From Leucobacter ruminantium (GTDB lineage Bacteria > Actinomycetota > Actinomycetes > Actinomycetales > Microbacteriaceae), in NCBI RefSeq assembly GCF_017565705.1, contig NZ_JAGDYL010000014.1, forward strand, positions 1 through 64,000: 64,000 nucleotides of DNA, written 5' to 3'. Shown here piece by piece: positions 51,277 through 60,248 of this stretch (position 1 is the stretch's first letter; each line of letters opens with the position of its first letter). A program made the translations under genes and the position numbers. The notes below the pieces were generated by a model that saw nothing but the letters and a program-made list of their open reading frames with translations, did not search any database and was not told the DNA's origin.

Positions 51277-53400
51277 CTACAGCGCCGAGCGCAGCACCTC
51301 CATGAGGGCGCGCAGCTGCACGGAGTCCTCGTCCTCGGCGGGCGCCGCGGCGCCGTCGAGCGCACGGGCGGCGAGGCCGGCCTTGCCGTCGATGAGCTCC
51401 GCGATCTTCGCGTCGATCGTCTGCGCGGCGATGATGCGCCATGCGGTCACCGGCTCCTCCTGGCCGATGCGGTGCACACGGTCGATCGCCTGAGTCTGCT
51501 CGGCGTCGGTCCACGACAGCTCGGCGAGCACCACGTTCGACGCGGCCTGCAGATTGACGCCGACGCCCGCTGCGGTGAGCGAGCACACCGCGACCGAGAC
51601 CGAGTCGTCCTTGTTGAAGGCGTCGATCTGCTCCTGGCGGAACGCGGCGGTCTGGTCTCCGCGGATCGAGACCGTGCGCAGCCCCGCCTCCGCGAGCTGC
51701 GCCTCGGCGCGGTCCATGACGTCGACGTGCTTGGCGAAGAAGACGACCTTGCCGACCGAGCGGGCGAGCTGCGCCGTGTAGTCGACCGCGAGGCCGGCCT
51801 TGGCCTGGCCGATCTGGCGCACCATGGTGAACACGTTCATGCCGTCCGCCGAGGCGTTCGACTCCTCGAGTTCCTGCGCGCAGACCATGCGGATGATCGC
51901 CTCATCGCCCAGCTTCTCCCCCAGCTTGCCGTTCTTGACCGCGAGGAAGCGATCGAGCAGCTTGCGCGCGAGCTTCGCCTCGGCGTCGCGAATGCCCCGA
52001 CCCAGCTCGTCGTCGAGTTCGACGGGCAGATCGACCACGCGCTTCGCCGGCAGGTCGGCTGCGACGTCGATCTTGCGGCGGCGCACGATGCCCATGTCGA
52101 TGACGCTCTGCCGCGCCTCGGGATAGAACGAGGGATCGGCCGGCGTCCAGCCGTTGTTCTCGAGCTTCGCCATGAGCTCGGGCCCCGGCTTGTCGGCGCC
52201 GGCCCAGCCCAGGAAACGCCAGATGGCGCGGAAATCGTCGATGTCGTTAATGAGCGGCGTGCCCGTTAGCGCGATCAACAGCGGCGATACGCCGGGCGTG
52301 CGCTCGCGGATGCTCTCTGCGATCGCGAGCACGTTGCGGGAGCGCTGCGACTGCACGTTCTTGATCATGTGGGCCTCGTCGACGACCATGCCTTTGAATC
52401 CGAACCGCGAGATCCAGCTCAGGTGGCGATCGAGGATGTCGTAGTTCACCACGAATACGTCGGCGAAGGCGTCGATGTCGTCGCCGTCTCCGTGGATCAC
52501 GGTGACGCGCCGCTGCGGCGTCCACCGCTCGACCTCGCGCGCCCAGTTCATCTTCACGACGTTGGGCACGACCACGAGCAGCGGGTAGGACTCGGCCACG
52601 GATGCGGCGAGCACCGACTGCGCCGTCTTGCCAAGACCGGGCTCGTCGGCGAGCAGGAAGCTGCGGTGCCCCTCGGCCACGCTCGCGAGGAAGCGGGCCT
52701 GGTGCGGCATGAGCTCGCGCCCGGGAGGGGCGAGACGGTCGGGCACCGGGGGCTCCGGCAGCTCCATGCACGCCGAACCGCCGCCGCCCTGCTCGAAGGC
52801 CTTGAGCAGCGGGGAGAGCAGCTCCCAGTTGGCGAGGCGCACGACCGGGGTGGGCTGCTTCGGCGGCGTGAGGTCGGGGGTGAGGAACGGGTTCGCGAGC
52901 ATCCGCACCTCGACGCCCGCCGGCTCGACCTGCCGCTCGGCGAGCTCGGGCGGCACGAACGCCTGCGCCGGCTCGGGGGCGGCCTTCTCCTCCTCGGGCA
53001 GCTCGATGCCCGCCTGGGCGAGCATCTTGCGCTTGAGCAGACGGGTGGCCTCGGTGATCGGGGCGGCGGGCTCGAGCAGCGTGATGAGGCTCGTGTCGCG
53101 GGCCGCGGTCTTCGCGAGGATCGCGGCGACGCCGTCGAGGCGCTTGAGGGTCTCGGTGCGCTCGGCCTCGCTCACGCTCTCGTCGGTCTTCACCCGGGCC
53201 CGCTCCTCGCGCATGAGCAGCGCGATCACGTGGAACTTGGTGCGATTCGCCGGGGTCGCCTTGCCCCGCTGCGCCGAGGCCTCGACCTCCCGCACCGCCC
53301 GGGCGAGCAGCGGGATGATGCCCTCGTTGTGGCTGTGCTTGCGGCGAGCGCCCGTGCGCCCCTTCGCGCTCGACTGGCGCGTGGCAGTGGTGGTTGCCAA
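51277..53400 (-). CDS. SNF2-type DEAD/DEAH helicase
   Basis: A 707-residue ATPase of the SNF2/Rad54-like group. After 230 residues of poorly conserved, Lys/Ala/Glu-rich N terminus come the motor motifs: RELMPHQARFLASV, LLADEPGLGKTAQSVLAA (Walker A), VVDEAHMIKN (DEAH), ALTGTPLINDIDDF, then the second lobe with VVFFAKHVDVMDRAEAQL and DAEQTQAIDRVHRIGQEEPV. Such proteins translocate on double-stranded DNA to remodel protein-DNA complexes; some belong to repair or phage defence. No partner gene is adjacent. TTG 53400 is the start, supported by GGAG six bases before it. Family clear, role open. Confidence 0.85.
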   Translation of the reverse strand: MATTTATRQSSAKGRTGARRKHSHNEGIIPLLARAVREVEASAQRGKATPANRTKFHVIALLMREERARVKTDESVSEAERTETLKRLDGVAAILAKTAARDTSLITLLEPAAPITEATRLLKRKMLAQAGIELPEEEKAAPEPAQAFVPPELAERQVEPAGVEVRMLANPFLTPDLTPPKQPTPVVRLANWELLSPLLKAFEQGGGGSACMELPEPPVPDRLAPPGRELMPHQARFLASVAEGHRSFLLADEPGLGKTAQSVLAASVAESYPLLVVVPNVVKMNWAREVERWTPQRRVTVIHGDGDDIDAFADVFVVNYDILDRHLSWISRFGFKGMVVDEAHMIKNVQSQRSRNVLAIAESIRERTPGVSPLLIALTGTPLINDIDDFRAIWRFLGWAGADKPGPELMAKLENNGWTPADPSFYPEARQSVIDMGIVRRRKIDVAADLPAKRVVDLPVELDDELGRGIRDAEAKLARKLLDRFLAVKNGKLGEKLGDEAIIRMVCAQELEESNASADGMNVFTMVRQIGQAKAGLAVDYTAQLARSVGKVVFFAKHVDVMDRAEAQLAEAGLRTVSIRGDQTAAFRQEQIDAFNKDDSVSVAVCSLTAAGVGVNLQAASNVVLAELSWTDAEQTQAIDRVHRIGQEEPVTAWRIIAAQTIDAKIAELIDGKAGLAARALDGAAAPAEDEDSVQLRALMEVLRSAL

Positions 53401-53581
53401 TGCATCTCCTGATCAGAGTGATTCGCCCCGGAAGTCTCACCGAGACGAGAACGGCCTGCGATCCCTGGCCTGACAGCGTGCGTAGCACGGGGCCGATGAA
53501 GAATGCGCAGGGCACGACCTGGCGACTACTCTACCATTCGTATCCGTGAACGGGTGAGTGACCGCCGCGAGCGAACACCGC

Positions 53582-54511
53582 CTACGATCGCGTGAGCGCC
53601 CTGGTGCGTTCGACGTCGGTGCGCATCTGCGCCACGAGCGCGTCGAGCGAGTCGAAGCGCTCCATCCCGCGCAGCCGTTCGGCGAAGCGCACCTCGATGC
53701 GCTCGCCGTACAGGTCGCCCGAGAAGTCGAGCAGATACGCCTCGACCCGCGGCTCTCCGTCGGGCTCGAAGGTGAGGTTGACGCCCACGGAGATCGCCGC
53801 GGGATGCGCGACGCCGCCGATGACGGCCCGGCCCGCGTAGACGCCGTCGGCCGGCACCAGCCCTTCGATGCGCCCGCCGAGGTTCGCGGTCGGGAAGCCG
53901 AGCTCGCGCCCGCGCGCATCGCCGTGCACGACCTCGCCGCGCACCGAGGGCTCGCGTCCCAGCATGCGCGTCGCGGCGACGACGTCACCCGCGAGGATCA
54001 CCTCGCGGATGCGGGAGGAGGAGACCTGCTGCGGCCCCTCATCGGTCACCCAGCCCACGACATCGACCGAGAAGCCGAGCCGTTCTCCCATCCGCCGCAG
54101 CAGGTCGGGGTCGCCCGCCCCGCCCCGCCCGAAGCGGAAGTCGCCGCCCAGCACCACGAGCTTCGCGTTCAGCCGACCGACGAGCACCCGCTCCACGAAC
54201 TCCTCCGCGGGGATCGCCGCGAGGTCGGCGTCGAACTCGACCATCGCGCAGCAGTCGATCCCGGCGGTCTCGAAGGCCTCGATGCGCTGCTCCCGGCTCG
54301 TCAGCGGGCGCGGACAGCGCTCGGGCCGCAGCAGGCTCAGGGGGTTGTTGGCGAAGGTGAACACGACCGAGCGAAGGGGAGCAGCCCCCCGCACGCGTTC
54401 GAGGATGGCGCGGTGCCCCAGGTGGATGCCGTCGAACTTGCCGATCGCCACCGCGGATCCCTCCGGGAAATCCGCGGGGTCGATCGCCTCGAGCGTTTCG
54501 ATGATCCGCAT
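53582..54511 (-). CDS. ribF: Bifunctional riboflavin kinase/FAD synthetase
   Basis: A 309-residue RibF that converts riboflavin to FMN and then FAD. The N-terminal adenylyltransferase domain has GKFDGIHLGHRAIL (the HxGH nucleotidyl-transfer motif) and SSSRIREVILAGDV; the C-terminal kinase domain has the GRELGFPTANL loop that binds ATP and Mg. It is the last gene of the usual infB-rbfA-truB-ribF neighbourhood. The ATG at 54511 overlaps the stop of the membrane-protein gene (TGATG), so the two are coupled. A single GAGGGATC copy, in the antisense direction, lies near the start. Confidence 0.95.
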   Translation of the reverse strand: MRIIETLEAIDPADFPEGSAVAIGKFDGIHLGHRAILERVRGAAPLRSVVFTFANNPLSLLRPERCPRPLTSREQRIEAFETAGIDCCAMVEFDADLAAIPAEEFVERVLVGRLNAKLVVLGGDFRFGRGGAGDPDLLRRMGERLGFSVDVVGWVTDEGPQQVSSSRIREVILAGDVVAATRMLGREPSVRGEVVHGDARGRELGFPTANLGGRIEGLVPADGVYAGRAVIGGVAHPAAISVGVNLTFEPDGEPRVEAYLLDFSGDLYGERIEVRFAERLRGMERFDSLDALVAQMRTDVERTRALTRS

Positions 54512-54978
54512 CAGTAGAGACTCTCGTTCGGGTTCGGGGCGGTTTGGAGCGATTCCTCCTCGCGGCCGAGGCCGCGCAGCCACAGCATGCCGAGCACCGG
54601 CAGCACCAGAGGGATCCAGAGATAGCCCGCGCCGTACATCGACCAGACGGTGTCGTCGTGGCCGAACGCATCCGTGTGCGTCACGCTGAGGGTGCCGACG
54701 GTCAGCACGCCGAGCAGTTCGAAGCCGAGCGCGGCCCACGCGACCGTCCGCCACCGCTTGACGAGCGCGACGGCGGCCACGATGTAGACGAGGCCGGCGG
54801 CCGCGGAGAGCGCGTAGGCGACGGGCGCCTCGTCGAACCGGGTGATGATCTGGTAGACCGAGCGGCACGTCGCGGCGATCGCGAGCACGATGTAGACCGC
54901 GACGAGCACGTTGCCGAGTCCCCCGTGTCGTTCGGGCGCCCCGGGCTCGTCGGGGTGGCGGAACTGGGCGTCTGACAC
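54511..54978 (-). CDS. Four-helix membrane protein coupled to ribF
   Basis: A 155-residue protein with about four membrane helices (VLVAVYIVLAIAATCRSVYQ; YALSAAAGLVYIVAAVALV; VAWAALGFELLGVLTVGTLS; YLWIPLVLPVLGMLWLRGL) and short polar ends. I do not recognise a named family, though similar genes stand before ribF in related genomes as far as I recall. The GTG at 54978 is seven bases after TACACT, so the transcript starts at or near it; GGAG within that gap may also act as a ribosome site. Its last codon overlaps the ribF start, so this promoter probably drives ribF too. Confidence 0.75.
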   Translation of the reverse strand: MSDAQFRHPDEPGAPERHGGLGNVLVAVYIVLAIAATCRSVYQIITRFDEAPVAYALSAAAGLVYIVAAVALVKRWRTVAWAALGFELLGVLTVGTLSVTHTDAFGHDDTVWSMYGAGYLWIPLVLPVLGMLWLRGLGREEESLQTAPNPNESLY

Positions 54979-54985
54979 GCGCTCC

Positions 54986-54991
54986 AGTGTA
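54986..54991 (-). promoter_or_regulatory. -10 box before the membrane protein-ribF pair
   Basis: TACACT on the minus strand, then GGAGCGC and GTG: the TACACTGG pattern also seen before luxS and mutY, with a seven-base gap. Confidence 0.5.
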
Positions 54992-55105
54992 CCGCGGGCA
55001 CGGGGAGCATCCGCTGCGTCCGCAGCGGCGCCCCGGTGCTCGAGGCGCCGGTGCTCGGCCGGGATGCCTCTCCGCGAGGGATCCCGGCCCCACCGTCGCG
55101 GCGCC

Positions 55106-56395
55106 CTACACGGCCTCGGACTGGTCCTCGACGACGCTGCCGTCGGCACGCTTCAGCGGCGAGGTGCCGCCGTCGGGCTCGATGCGCCCCTCGGTCGAGC
55201 AGGCGTAGCCCTCCTCGTTCGGCTCCTTCGGGTCGATGAACATCGGCACCACGACCCACTTGCCGTCCTCGTTGTCGAGCGCGCGGCACATGAGCTCGGT
55301 CTTGTTCCGGTTGATGACGAGACGGAGCTCCGTCGCATCCTCCATGAAGGTGACGTCGGTGTCCGAGTCGCCCGCGCCGAAGATCTGCCGCACGTCGGCC
55401 GGCGCCTGCTCGAACGCAGCGGCCCCCGTGATGCCGAAGATCTCCTGGTTCGCCCAGCAGCGCTTGCCGTCGATGTAGGTCATGACGGCGTCCTCGCCGT
55501 CGGCGATGTCGCCGCAGCCCTCTAGGTGCGCGGTGATCCGGCCCTCGCCGTCGAGCAGGTTGCGCACGCCGATCGAGTGCTCGGCGTCGATGCCGACCTC
55601 GTCGCTCCATGCGAGCACCACGGGCTGCGACGACGCCGAGACGATCCAGGGCTCGATGCCGTTCTCGTGCATGGCGCCGATGAGGTCGTCGATCTGCTCG
55701 TAGACGTGCACGTAGCCGTCGACCTCGGTGGTGCCGACGGTCCAGCTCGCCCCCTCGTCGGCGGCGAGCAGCTCTTCCTTCGCCTGCGCCGCGAGGTCCT
55801 GCGCCTCCTCGGGCGTGTACCCGGCGAGCAGGGCCGCGCTCCACGCGTAGGCCGCGTTGATGCGGCGCGCATCGTAGCCGTCGAAGGCCTCCTCGCCGCC
55901 CGTCGTCTCACCATCGAGCACCGCGACGATCTCGTCGGCGCAGGCGGTGTCGGTCGACGTGGGCAGCGGCTCGCCCGCGGGCGTCTCGGTGCCGCACGCC
56001 TCGCCGAGGGCCGTCACTGCGGCCGGGGTGAGGTATCGGCTGGTCGTGCCCCAGTCCTGCCCCTCGGGCTGCAGGATCTTGTCGTTGTTGAGCATCCAGT
56101 AGTTGGTGCCGTAGCCGATGTCGTTCTTCACGACCGTGTTGTCCCAGTCGAAGATGGCGACGGGCGCGTCGTTGCCCGCGTCATCGCCGGCGCACGCGCC
56201 CTGCGAGGTGAGCAGCTCATCGAGGGCGGTGCGGGCCTCGTCGGGCCACTCGACCTGCTCGTCGAGGGTGCGACAGCCGGTGGCTTCGGCGGGTTCGTCC
56301 TCGCCGCTCGGGGAGGGGGCCGAGCAGGCGGTGAGCCCGGAGGCGAAGACCGCCGCTGCGGCCAGGCCGATCAGGGGGCGTGCGATGTGCGGCAT
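55106..56395 (-). CDS. Exported HAD-superfamily phosphatase lipoprotein
   Basis: A 429-residue lipoprotein: signal peptide with lipobox LTAC (C24), then an acidic linker and a HAD domain. The nucleophile motif is VAIFDWDNTVVKND; motif II lies near WIVSASSQPVV; the final motif is GAGDSDTDVTFMEDA. This resembles extracytoplasmic phosphoserine-phosphatase-like HAD proteins, so it probably releases phosphate from small organic phosphates outside the cell; the substrate is unknown. The ATG at 56395 has a modest AAGGA upstream. A 10-bp inverted repeat in AT-rich DNA (56459-56486) lies before it and may be an operator. Confidence 0.82.
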   Translation of the reverse strand: MPHIARPLIGLAAAAVFASGLTACSAPSPSGEDEPAEATGCRTLDEQVEWPDEARTALDELLTSQGACAGDDAGNDAPVAIFDWDNTVVKNDIGYGTNYWMLNNDKILQPEGQDWGTTSRYLTPAAVTALGEACGTETPAGEPLPTSTDTACADEIVAVLDGETTGGEEAFDGYDARRINAAYAWSAALLAGYTPEEAQDLAAQAKEELLAADEGASWTVGTTEVDGYVHVYEQIDDLIGAMHENGIEPWIVSASSQPVVLAWSDEVGIDAEHSIGVRNLLDGEGRITAHLEGCGDIADGEDAVMTYIDGKRCWANQEIFGITGAAAFEQAPADVRQIFGAGDSDTDVTFMEDATELRLVINRNKTELMCRALDNEDGKWVVVPMFIDPKEPNEEGYACSTEGRIEPDGGTSPLKRADGSVVEDQSEAV

Positions 56396-56458
56396 GTGTA
56401 TCCTTACTGCCGAGGCGGTCGTCGATTCGCCCCGGCCTCGTCATTGAGGGACAGCAAC

Positions 56459-56486
56459 CTTAATGGTCGGTTTTTAGACCATTAAG
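56459..56486. promoter_or_regulatory. CTTAATGGTC inverted repeat upstream of the HAD lipoprotein
   Basis: CTTAATGGTC (56459-56468) and GACCATTAAG (56477-56486) are exact inverted copies around the eight-base loop ggttttta. The AT-rich patch is unusual here. It lies 64 bases before the start codon of the lipoprotein gene, a typical operator position. Confidence 0.6.
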
Positions 56487-56527
56487 TTCACCACAGTCTT
56501 CCGGAACGCGCGCCCCGGGTCAAGAGG

Positions 56528-56884
56528 TCAGCCCCAGATGACGAGCATGCGGTACGTCATCACCGCGACCGAGAGGTTCACCACCGCGAGCACGTAGTTC
56601 GCCCAGCGGGAGCGGTCGACGAGCGCCCAGAACACCGCGGCGAGCGGCATGATGAACGCCACGATCAGGTACATCCAGAACTCGAGGGGGTCGCCCCGCG
56701 CGTCGTTGCCCGCCAGCGGCGCGAAGATCGAGATCACGATCTGCACGAGCAGCAGCACCGCCCCCAGCAGCGTGACGCCGAGCGTGTAGTCGTTCGGCCC
56801 CTGCTTGCGGAGAGCGACGACGAGGCAGACGACGCCCGCGACGATGCCCACCGCGATGGTCGCGACCCCGAACCACAGGATCAC
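56528..56884 (-). CDS. Four-helix membrane protein coupled to truB
   Basis: A 118-residue protein made of about four membrane helices (VATIAVGIVAGVVCLVVAL; LGVTLLGAVLLLVQIVISIF; EFWMYLIVAFIMPLAAVFWALV; YVLAVVNLSVAVMTYRMLV). I cannot assign a family. Its GTG at 56884 overlaps the TGA of truB (GTGA at 56881-56884), so it is co-translated with truB. The ends DRSRWANY and VIWG are conserved-looking, but I cannot confirm this without a search. It probably resides in the cytoplasmic membrane; no function can be named. Confidence 0.75.
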   Translation of the reverse strand: MILWFGVATIAVGIVAGVVCLVVALRKQGPNDYTLGVTLLGAVLLLVQIVISIFAPLAGNDARGDPLEFWMYLIVAFIMPLAAVFWALVDRSRWANYVLAVVNLSVAVMTYRMLVIWG

Positions 56885-57888
56885 CGCGCGGCTCCCCCGG
56901 TCTGCGCCGCGCTCCCCGCGGACGCGGCGGGCACCGGGAAGTTCGTAACGACCCGCGTGCGCCCCCGCTTCACCTCGACGAGGCCGACCAGACGCCCGTC
57001 GGGAGCCACGGCCGCCGCGAGCCTCGCATCGGCGTGCCGATCGGCGTCGACCTCCACGCGCTTGCCGTTGCCGAGGTCGACCGCCTGCTCGGCGGTGAGC
57101 GGCAGCTCGGGGAACAGCGACCGCGCGACGTCGGCCGGCTCGAGCAGCGCGCCGACGCGCCCCTCGACCAGCTGCTCCGTGGTCGTGGCGGCTGCAAGAT
57201 CGAAGGGACCCACCTCGGTGCGCCGCAGCGCGACCAGGTGCCCGCCCACGCCGAGCGCCTCGCCCAGATCCCTCGCGAGCGCGCGGATGTAGGTACCCGA
57301 CGAGCACCGCACGACCGCGTCGATGTCGACCACGTCGACCGGCGTCTCACCGCCCGAGAGTCCCACGGCCGCGACCAGCCTGGGCTCCTCGATCTCGAAC
57401 GACTCGATGCGCACCGGCCGCTTCTTCAGCTCCACCTGCTCGCCGGCTCGCACCCGATCGTAGGCCCGGCGGCCGTCGACCTTGATCGCGCTCACGGCGC
57501 TCGGTGCCTGCTCGATATCGCCCGTGAGCGCCTCCACCGCTCGCGCGATGCGCCCCGGATCGGCCGCGAGCGCCTCGACGTCGGCCGGAGCCGCGATGTC
57601 GAGGATCGACCCCTCGCGGTCGTCGGAGACGGTCGAGACGCCGAGCCGGATCGTCGTCGTGTAGGTCTTCTCGAGGCCCACGAGGTGGGTGAGCAGCCGC
57701 GTCGCCGGCCCGGCCCCGAGCACGAGCAGGCCGGTCGCCATCGGGTCGAGCGTGCCGGCGTGGCCGACCTTGCGAGTGCCGAGCGCCCGGCGCGCCTTCG
57801 CGACGACATCGTGGCTCGTCCACCCCTCGGCCTTGTCGACCAGCAGAACCGCGCCCTGCTCGGGCAGTCTCGAGAGCTCGTTCGTCAC
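56881..57888 (-). CDS. truB: tRNA pseudouridine(55) synthase TruB
   Basis: A 335-residue enzyme that makes pseudouridine 55 in the T-loop of tRNAs. The catalytic block is VGHAGTLDPMATGLLVLGAGPATRLL, with Asp in TLDP; KTYTTTIRLGVSTVSDDREG and YIRALARDLGEALG are further family blocks. A C-terminal PUA-like region follows. The GTG at 57888 is six bases after TAGGCT, so it is probably leaderless. It is convergently isolated from rbfA by the oppositely oriented mutY gene, although the two are normally adjacent. The octamer GAGGGATC appears as AGG-GAT in ALARDLG. Confidence 0.95.
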   Translation of the reverse strand: MTNELSRLPEQGAVLLVDKAEGWTSHDVVAKARRALGTRKVGHAGTLDPMATGLLVLGAGPATRLLTHLVGLEKTYTTTIRLGVSTVSDDREGSILDIAAPADVEALAADPGRIARAVEALTGDIEQAPSAVSAIKVDGRRAYDRVRAGEQVELKKRPVRIESFEIEEPRLVAAVGLSGGETPVDVVDIDAVVRCSSGTYIRALARDLGEALGVGGHLVALRRTEVGPFDLAAATTTEQLVEGRVGALLEPADVARSLFPELPLTAEQAVDLGNGKRVEVDADRHADARLAAAVAPDGRLVGLVEVKRGRTRVVTNFPVPAASAGSAAQTGGAAR

Positions 57889-57894
57889 TCCCCC

Positions 57895-57900
57895 AGCCTA
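57895..57900 (-). promoter_or_regulatory. -10 box of truB, leaderless start
   Basis: TAGGCT on the minus strand, six bases (GGGGGA), then GTG. Confidence 0.6.
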
Positions 57901-57967
57901 GCGAGCGCGGGCCGTGCCGCGAACGCCGGCCGTGCCGTCTGCGCACGCGACGGGCCCGGCGCTTCCC

Positions 57968-57973
57968 TACACT
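57968..57973 (+). promoter_or_regulatory. -10 box of mutY, leaderless start
   Basis: TACACT, six bases (GGACCG), then ATG at 57980; identical in layout to the luxS start region. Confidence 0.6.
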
Positions 57974-57979
57974 GGACCG

Positions 57980-58864
57980 ATGGATGCGCGGCAGATCTCG
58001 GAGGCGATGAACGCCTGGTACGCGCGTGCGGCGAGGGATCTGCCCTGGCGCTCCCCCGACATCGACCCCTGGGGCGTGCTCGTCTCGGAGTTCATGTTGC
58101 AGCAGACCCAGGTCGACCGCGTGCTGCCCCGCTGGCTCGAGTGGATGGAGCGGTGGCCGCGCCCCTCGGCGCTCGCGGCGGAGGAGGCGGGCGAGGCCGT
58201 GCGCGCCTGGGGTCGGCTCGGCTACCCCCGACGCGCGCTCTGGCTGCATCGGGCGGCGGTCGAGATCGCCGAACGGCACGGCGACCGCGTACCCTCCGAC
58301 ATCGACGGGCTGCTCGCACTCACGGGCATCGGGCCGTACACGGCGCGCGCCGTCGCGGCCTTCGCCTTCGGCGACCGCCACCCCGTGGTGGACACCAACA
58401 CCCGGCGGGTCATCGCGCGGCTCGTGCACGGGCGAGCGGCGGCGGGCATGCCATCGCCTCGCGATCTCGCCGACATGGAGGCGCTGCTGCCCGAGGATAC
58501 CCGAGAGGCCGCCGTGTTCAACGCCGCCGCGATGGAGTTGGGTGCGACGGTGTGCACGGCCCGCGCTCCCCGCTGCGCGGAGTGCCCCGTGGCGCAGTGG
58601 TGCGAGTGGCGCGGAGCCGGCTACCCCGACAACGCCCCGCAGAAGCGGCCGAGGCAGGCGAGGTTCGAGGGCAGCGACCGGCAGGTGCGGGGGCGCATCA
58701 TGGCGCTGCTGCGAGGGGCGAGGGATCCCATCGCCGTCGACGAGGTGATCGCCGCCGCGGGCGAGGGCGGCGTGCGCGACGCGGCGCAGCCGAGGCGCGC
58801 CTACGACTCGCTCATCGCCGACGGTCTCGTGGTCGAGTTCGAGGGCGCCGCGCGCTTGCCGTAG
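57980..58864 (+). CDS. mutY: A/G-specific adenine glycosylase MutY
   Basis: A 294-residue base-excision enzyme that removes adenine mispaired with 8-oxoguanine. It shows E37 in LVSEFMLQQTQVDRV, the helix-hairpin-helix LLALTGIGPYTARAVAAFAF, catalytic D137 in PVVDTNTRRV, and the iron-sulphur cysteines C191, C198, C201 and C207 (spacing 6-2-5). It lacks the NUDIX-like C-terminal domain of E. coli MutY, as is usual for short actinobacterial forms; recognition of 8-oxoG may therefore differ. TACACT six bases before the ATG suggests a leaderless transcript. Two copies of GAGGGATC are read as Ala-Arg-Asp with an AGG codon. Confidence 0.93.
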   Translation: MDARQISEAMNAWYARAARDLPWRSPDIDPWGVLVSEFMLQQTQVDRVLPRWLEWMERWPRPSALAAEEAGEAVRAWGRLGYPRRALWLHRAAVEIAERHGDRVPSDIDGLLALTGIGPYTARAVAAFAFGDRHPVVDTNTRRVIARLVHGRAAAGMPSPRDLADMEALLPEDTREAAVFNAAAMELGATVCTARAPRCAECPVAQWCEWRGAGYPDNAPQKRPRQARFEGSDRQVRGRIMALLRGARDPIAVDEVIAAAGEGGVRDAAQPRRAYDSLIADGLVVEFEGAARLP

Positions 58865-58869
58865 AGCCC

Positions 58870-59013
58870 CGCTGGTTGAGCGACGAGCCTGCGAGGAGTC
58901 GAAACCCAGACACAATCCTCGATTTCGACTCCGACGCGGTGGCGTCGGCGCGGATAGTGAGAAATCGCTGTCGCGATTTCTTCTTTACGATCCGCGCACT
59001 CGCTCAATCAGCG
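58870..59013. repeat. Nested palindromic intergenic element
   Basis: Outer arms 58870-58883 and 59000-59013 match with one mismatch. Inside lie GGAGTCGAAA/TTTCGACTCC (58895-58904, 58923-58932), GCGCGGAT/ATCCGCGC (58948-58955, 58990-58997) and GAAATCGC/GCGATTTC (58961-58968, 58973-58980). It fills the gap between the convergent mutY and rbfA genes. Confidence 0.75.
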
Positions 59014-59033
59014 GAGGAGCGACGGAGCCTCGC

Positions 59034-59471
59034 TCAGTCGTCCTCTTCGTCGTCCTCGCGCGGCTTCACGTAGGGGTCGGCGTCGCCCGCGTATCGCGCG
59101 TTCGCCGCGAGCGCGGCCGCCTCCTCGTCGCGGCGCTTCGCCTCGGCGAGCAGATCGGAGAGGTGCTGCGCGCTCTCCGGAAGCTCGTCGTGGATGAACT
59201 CGAGCGCCGGCGTGAGGCGCGTACCGAGCTGCTTGCCGACCTCGCTGCGCAGCATGCCGGTCGCCGCCTTCAGCGCCGCGGCCGAGTCGGCCTGCTCCTG
59301 CTCGTCGCCGTAGACCGTGTAGAACACGCTGGCCTGCTGCAGATCGCCCGTGACCCGCACGTCGGTGATCGTGACGAAGCCGAGGCGCGGATCCCTCAGG
59401 CCCTTCTCGAGTCGCCTCGCGATGATCTGCTGGATCCGCTCCGCGACCTTGCCCGCACGTGGATTGCTCAT
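59034..59471 (-). CDS. rbfA: Ribosome-binding factor A
   Basis: A 145-residue RbfA, which binds the 30S subunit during late 16S rRNA maturation and aids cold adaptation. The KH-like fold is recognisable from [41 protein letters not shown] and the Tyr/Val strand [13 protein letters not shown]. The C-terminal tail is acidic (REDDEEDD), as in other actinobacteria. ATG 59471 lies six bases from TAGGCT and is probably leaderless. It normally follows infB directly; here four genes on the other strand separate it from infB. Confidence 0.95.
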   Translation of the reverse strand: MSNPRAGKVAERIQQIIARRLEKGLRDPRLGFVTITDVRVTGDLQQASVFYTVYGDEQEQADSAAALKAATGMLRSEVGKQLGTRLTPALEFIHDELPESAQHLSDLLAEAKRRDEEAAALAANARYAGDADPYVKPREDDEEDD

Positions 59472-59477
59472 GCTTCA

Positions 59478-59483
59478 AGCCTA
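59478..59483 (-). promoter_or_regulatory. -10 box of rbfA, leaderless start
   Basis: TAGGCT on the minus strand, six bases (TGAAGC), then ATG. This gives rbfA a promoter of its own, in line with its separation from infB. Confidence 0.6.
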
Positions 59484-59601
59484 GCGCCGGTATCGGGCGC
59501 CGCGCCCCGTCACCGAGGACGTCCGAGTCGCGATCGAGTGAGAATGAGAATAGCCTGGTATATCGACGCGGCCCGGAAGCCGCCACGAAAGGACACGACA
59601 G

Positions 59602-60195
59602 ATGAGCTATCAGCCGCAGAACCCGAACCAGCCGGGGCAGCCTTACCAGGCCGCACCCGCCTACGCCACCGGCGTGCCCGGCCCGGGAGAGCCCTACGAT
59701 GGGGCGAGCAGCCCCGACGATCTCACCCGCCCGCTCTACGGCGCCGGCTTCGGCCAGGCCGTCAAGCGCTTCTTCAAGAACTACGCCAACTTCAAGGGAC
59801 GCGCCTCGCGCAGCGAGTACTGGTTCGCCCAGCTCTTCGTCTTCCTGCTGCAGGTGATCCCCGGCATCCTCTACTTCATCGGCGTCGGCAGCGTCGCGGC
59901 GACCGCGGCGACGAGCATGTCGGTCGACGAGTACGGACAGGTCACCGCCGCTCCCGGGGCCGAGGCGGCCGCGGGCGGTGGCGTCGCGATGATGGCCATC
60001 GGCGGCATCCTGATGCTCATCATCGGTCTCGCCGTGCTGGTGCCGTCGCTGGCCATCGCGTGGCGTCGCCTGCACGACGCCAACTTCGCGGGCCCCTTCT
60101 GGTTCCTGTCGCTCACCTCCATCGGCAGCATCGTCGTGCTCGTCTTCACGATCATGCCTCCGAAGCCCGAGGGTCGCCGCTTCGACGCGCGCTGA
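59602..60195 (+). CDS. DUF805 membrane protein, first of a tandem pair
   Basis: A 197-residue protein. The N-terminal 50 residues are Pro/Gln/Gly-rich and probably unfolded. The rest is a DUF805 domain: KRFFKNYANFKGRASRSEYWFAQLFVF, two to three further helices, and the ending AWRRLHDANFAGPFWF ... PPKPEGRRFD. The family is widespread in bacteria with no settled function; it is a small cytoplasmic-membrane protein. GAAAGGA precedes the ATG at 59602. The next gene is a clear paralogue, so the pair arose by duplication. A 34-bp perfect palindrome lies between them. Confidence 0.85.
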   Translation: MSYQPQNPNQPGQPYQAAPAYATGVPGPGEPYDGASSPDDLTRPLYGAGFGQAVKRFFKNYANFKGRASRSEYWFAQLFVFLLQVIPGILYFIGVGSVAATAATSMSVDEYGQVTAAPGAEAAAGGGVAMMAIGGILMLIIGLAVLVPSLAIAWRRLHDANFAGPFWFLSLTSIGSIVVLVFTIMPPKPEGRRFDAR

Positions 60196-60248
60196 TCCGA
60201 GCCCGACGGCCAGGCGTCCCCGACGCCGAGAGGACGTCGGCCTACGAT

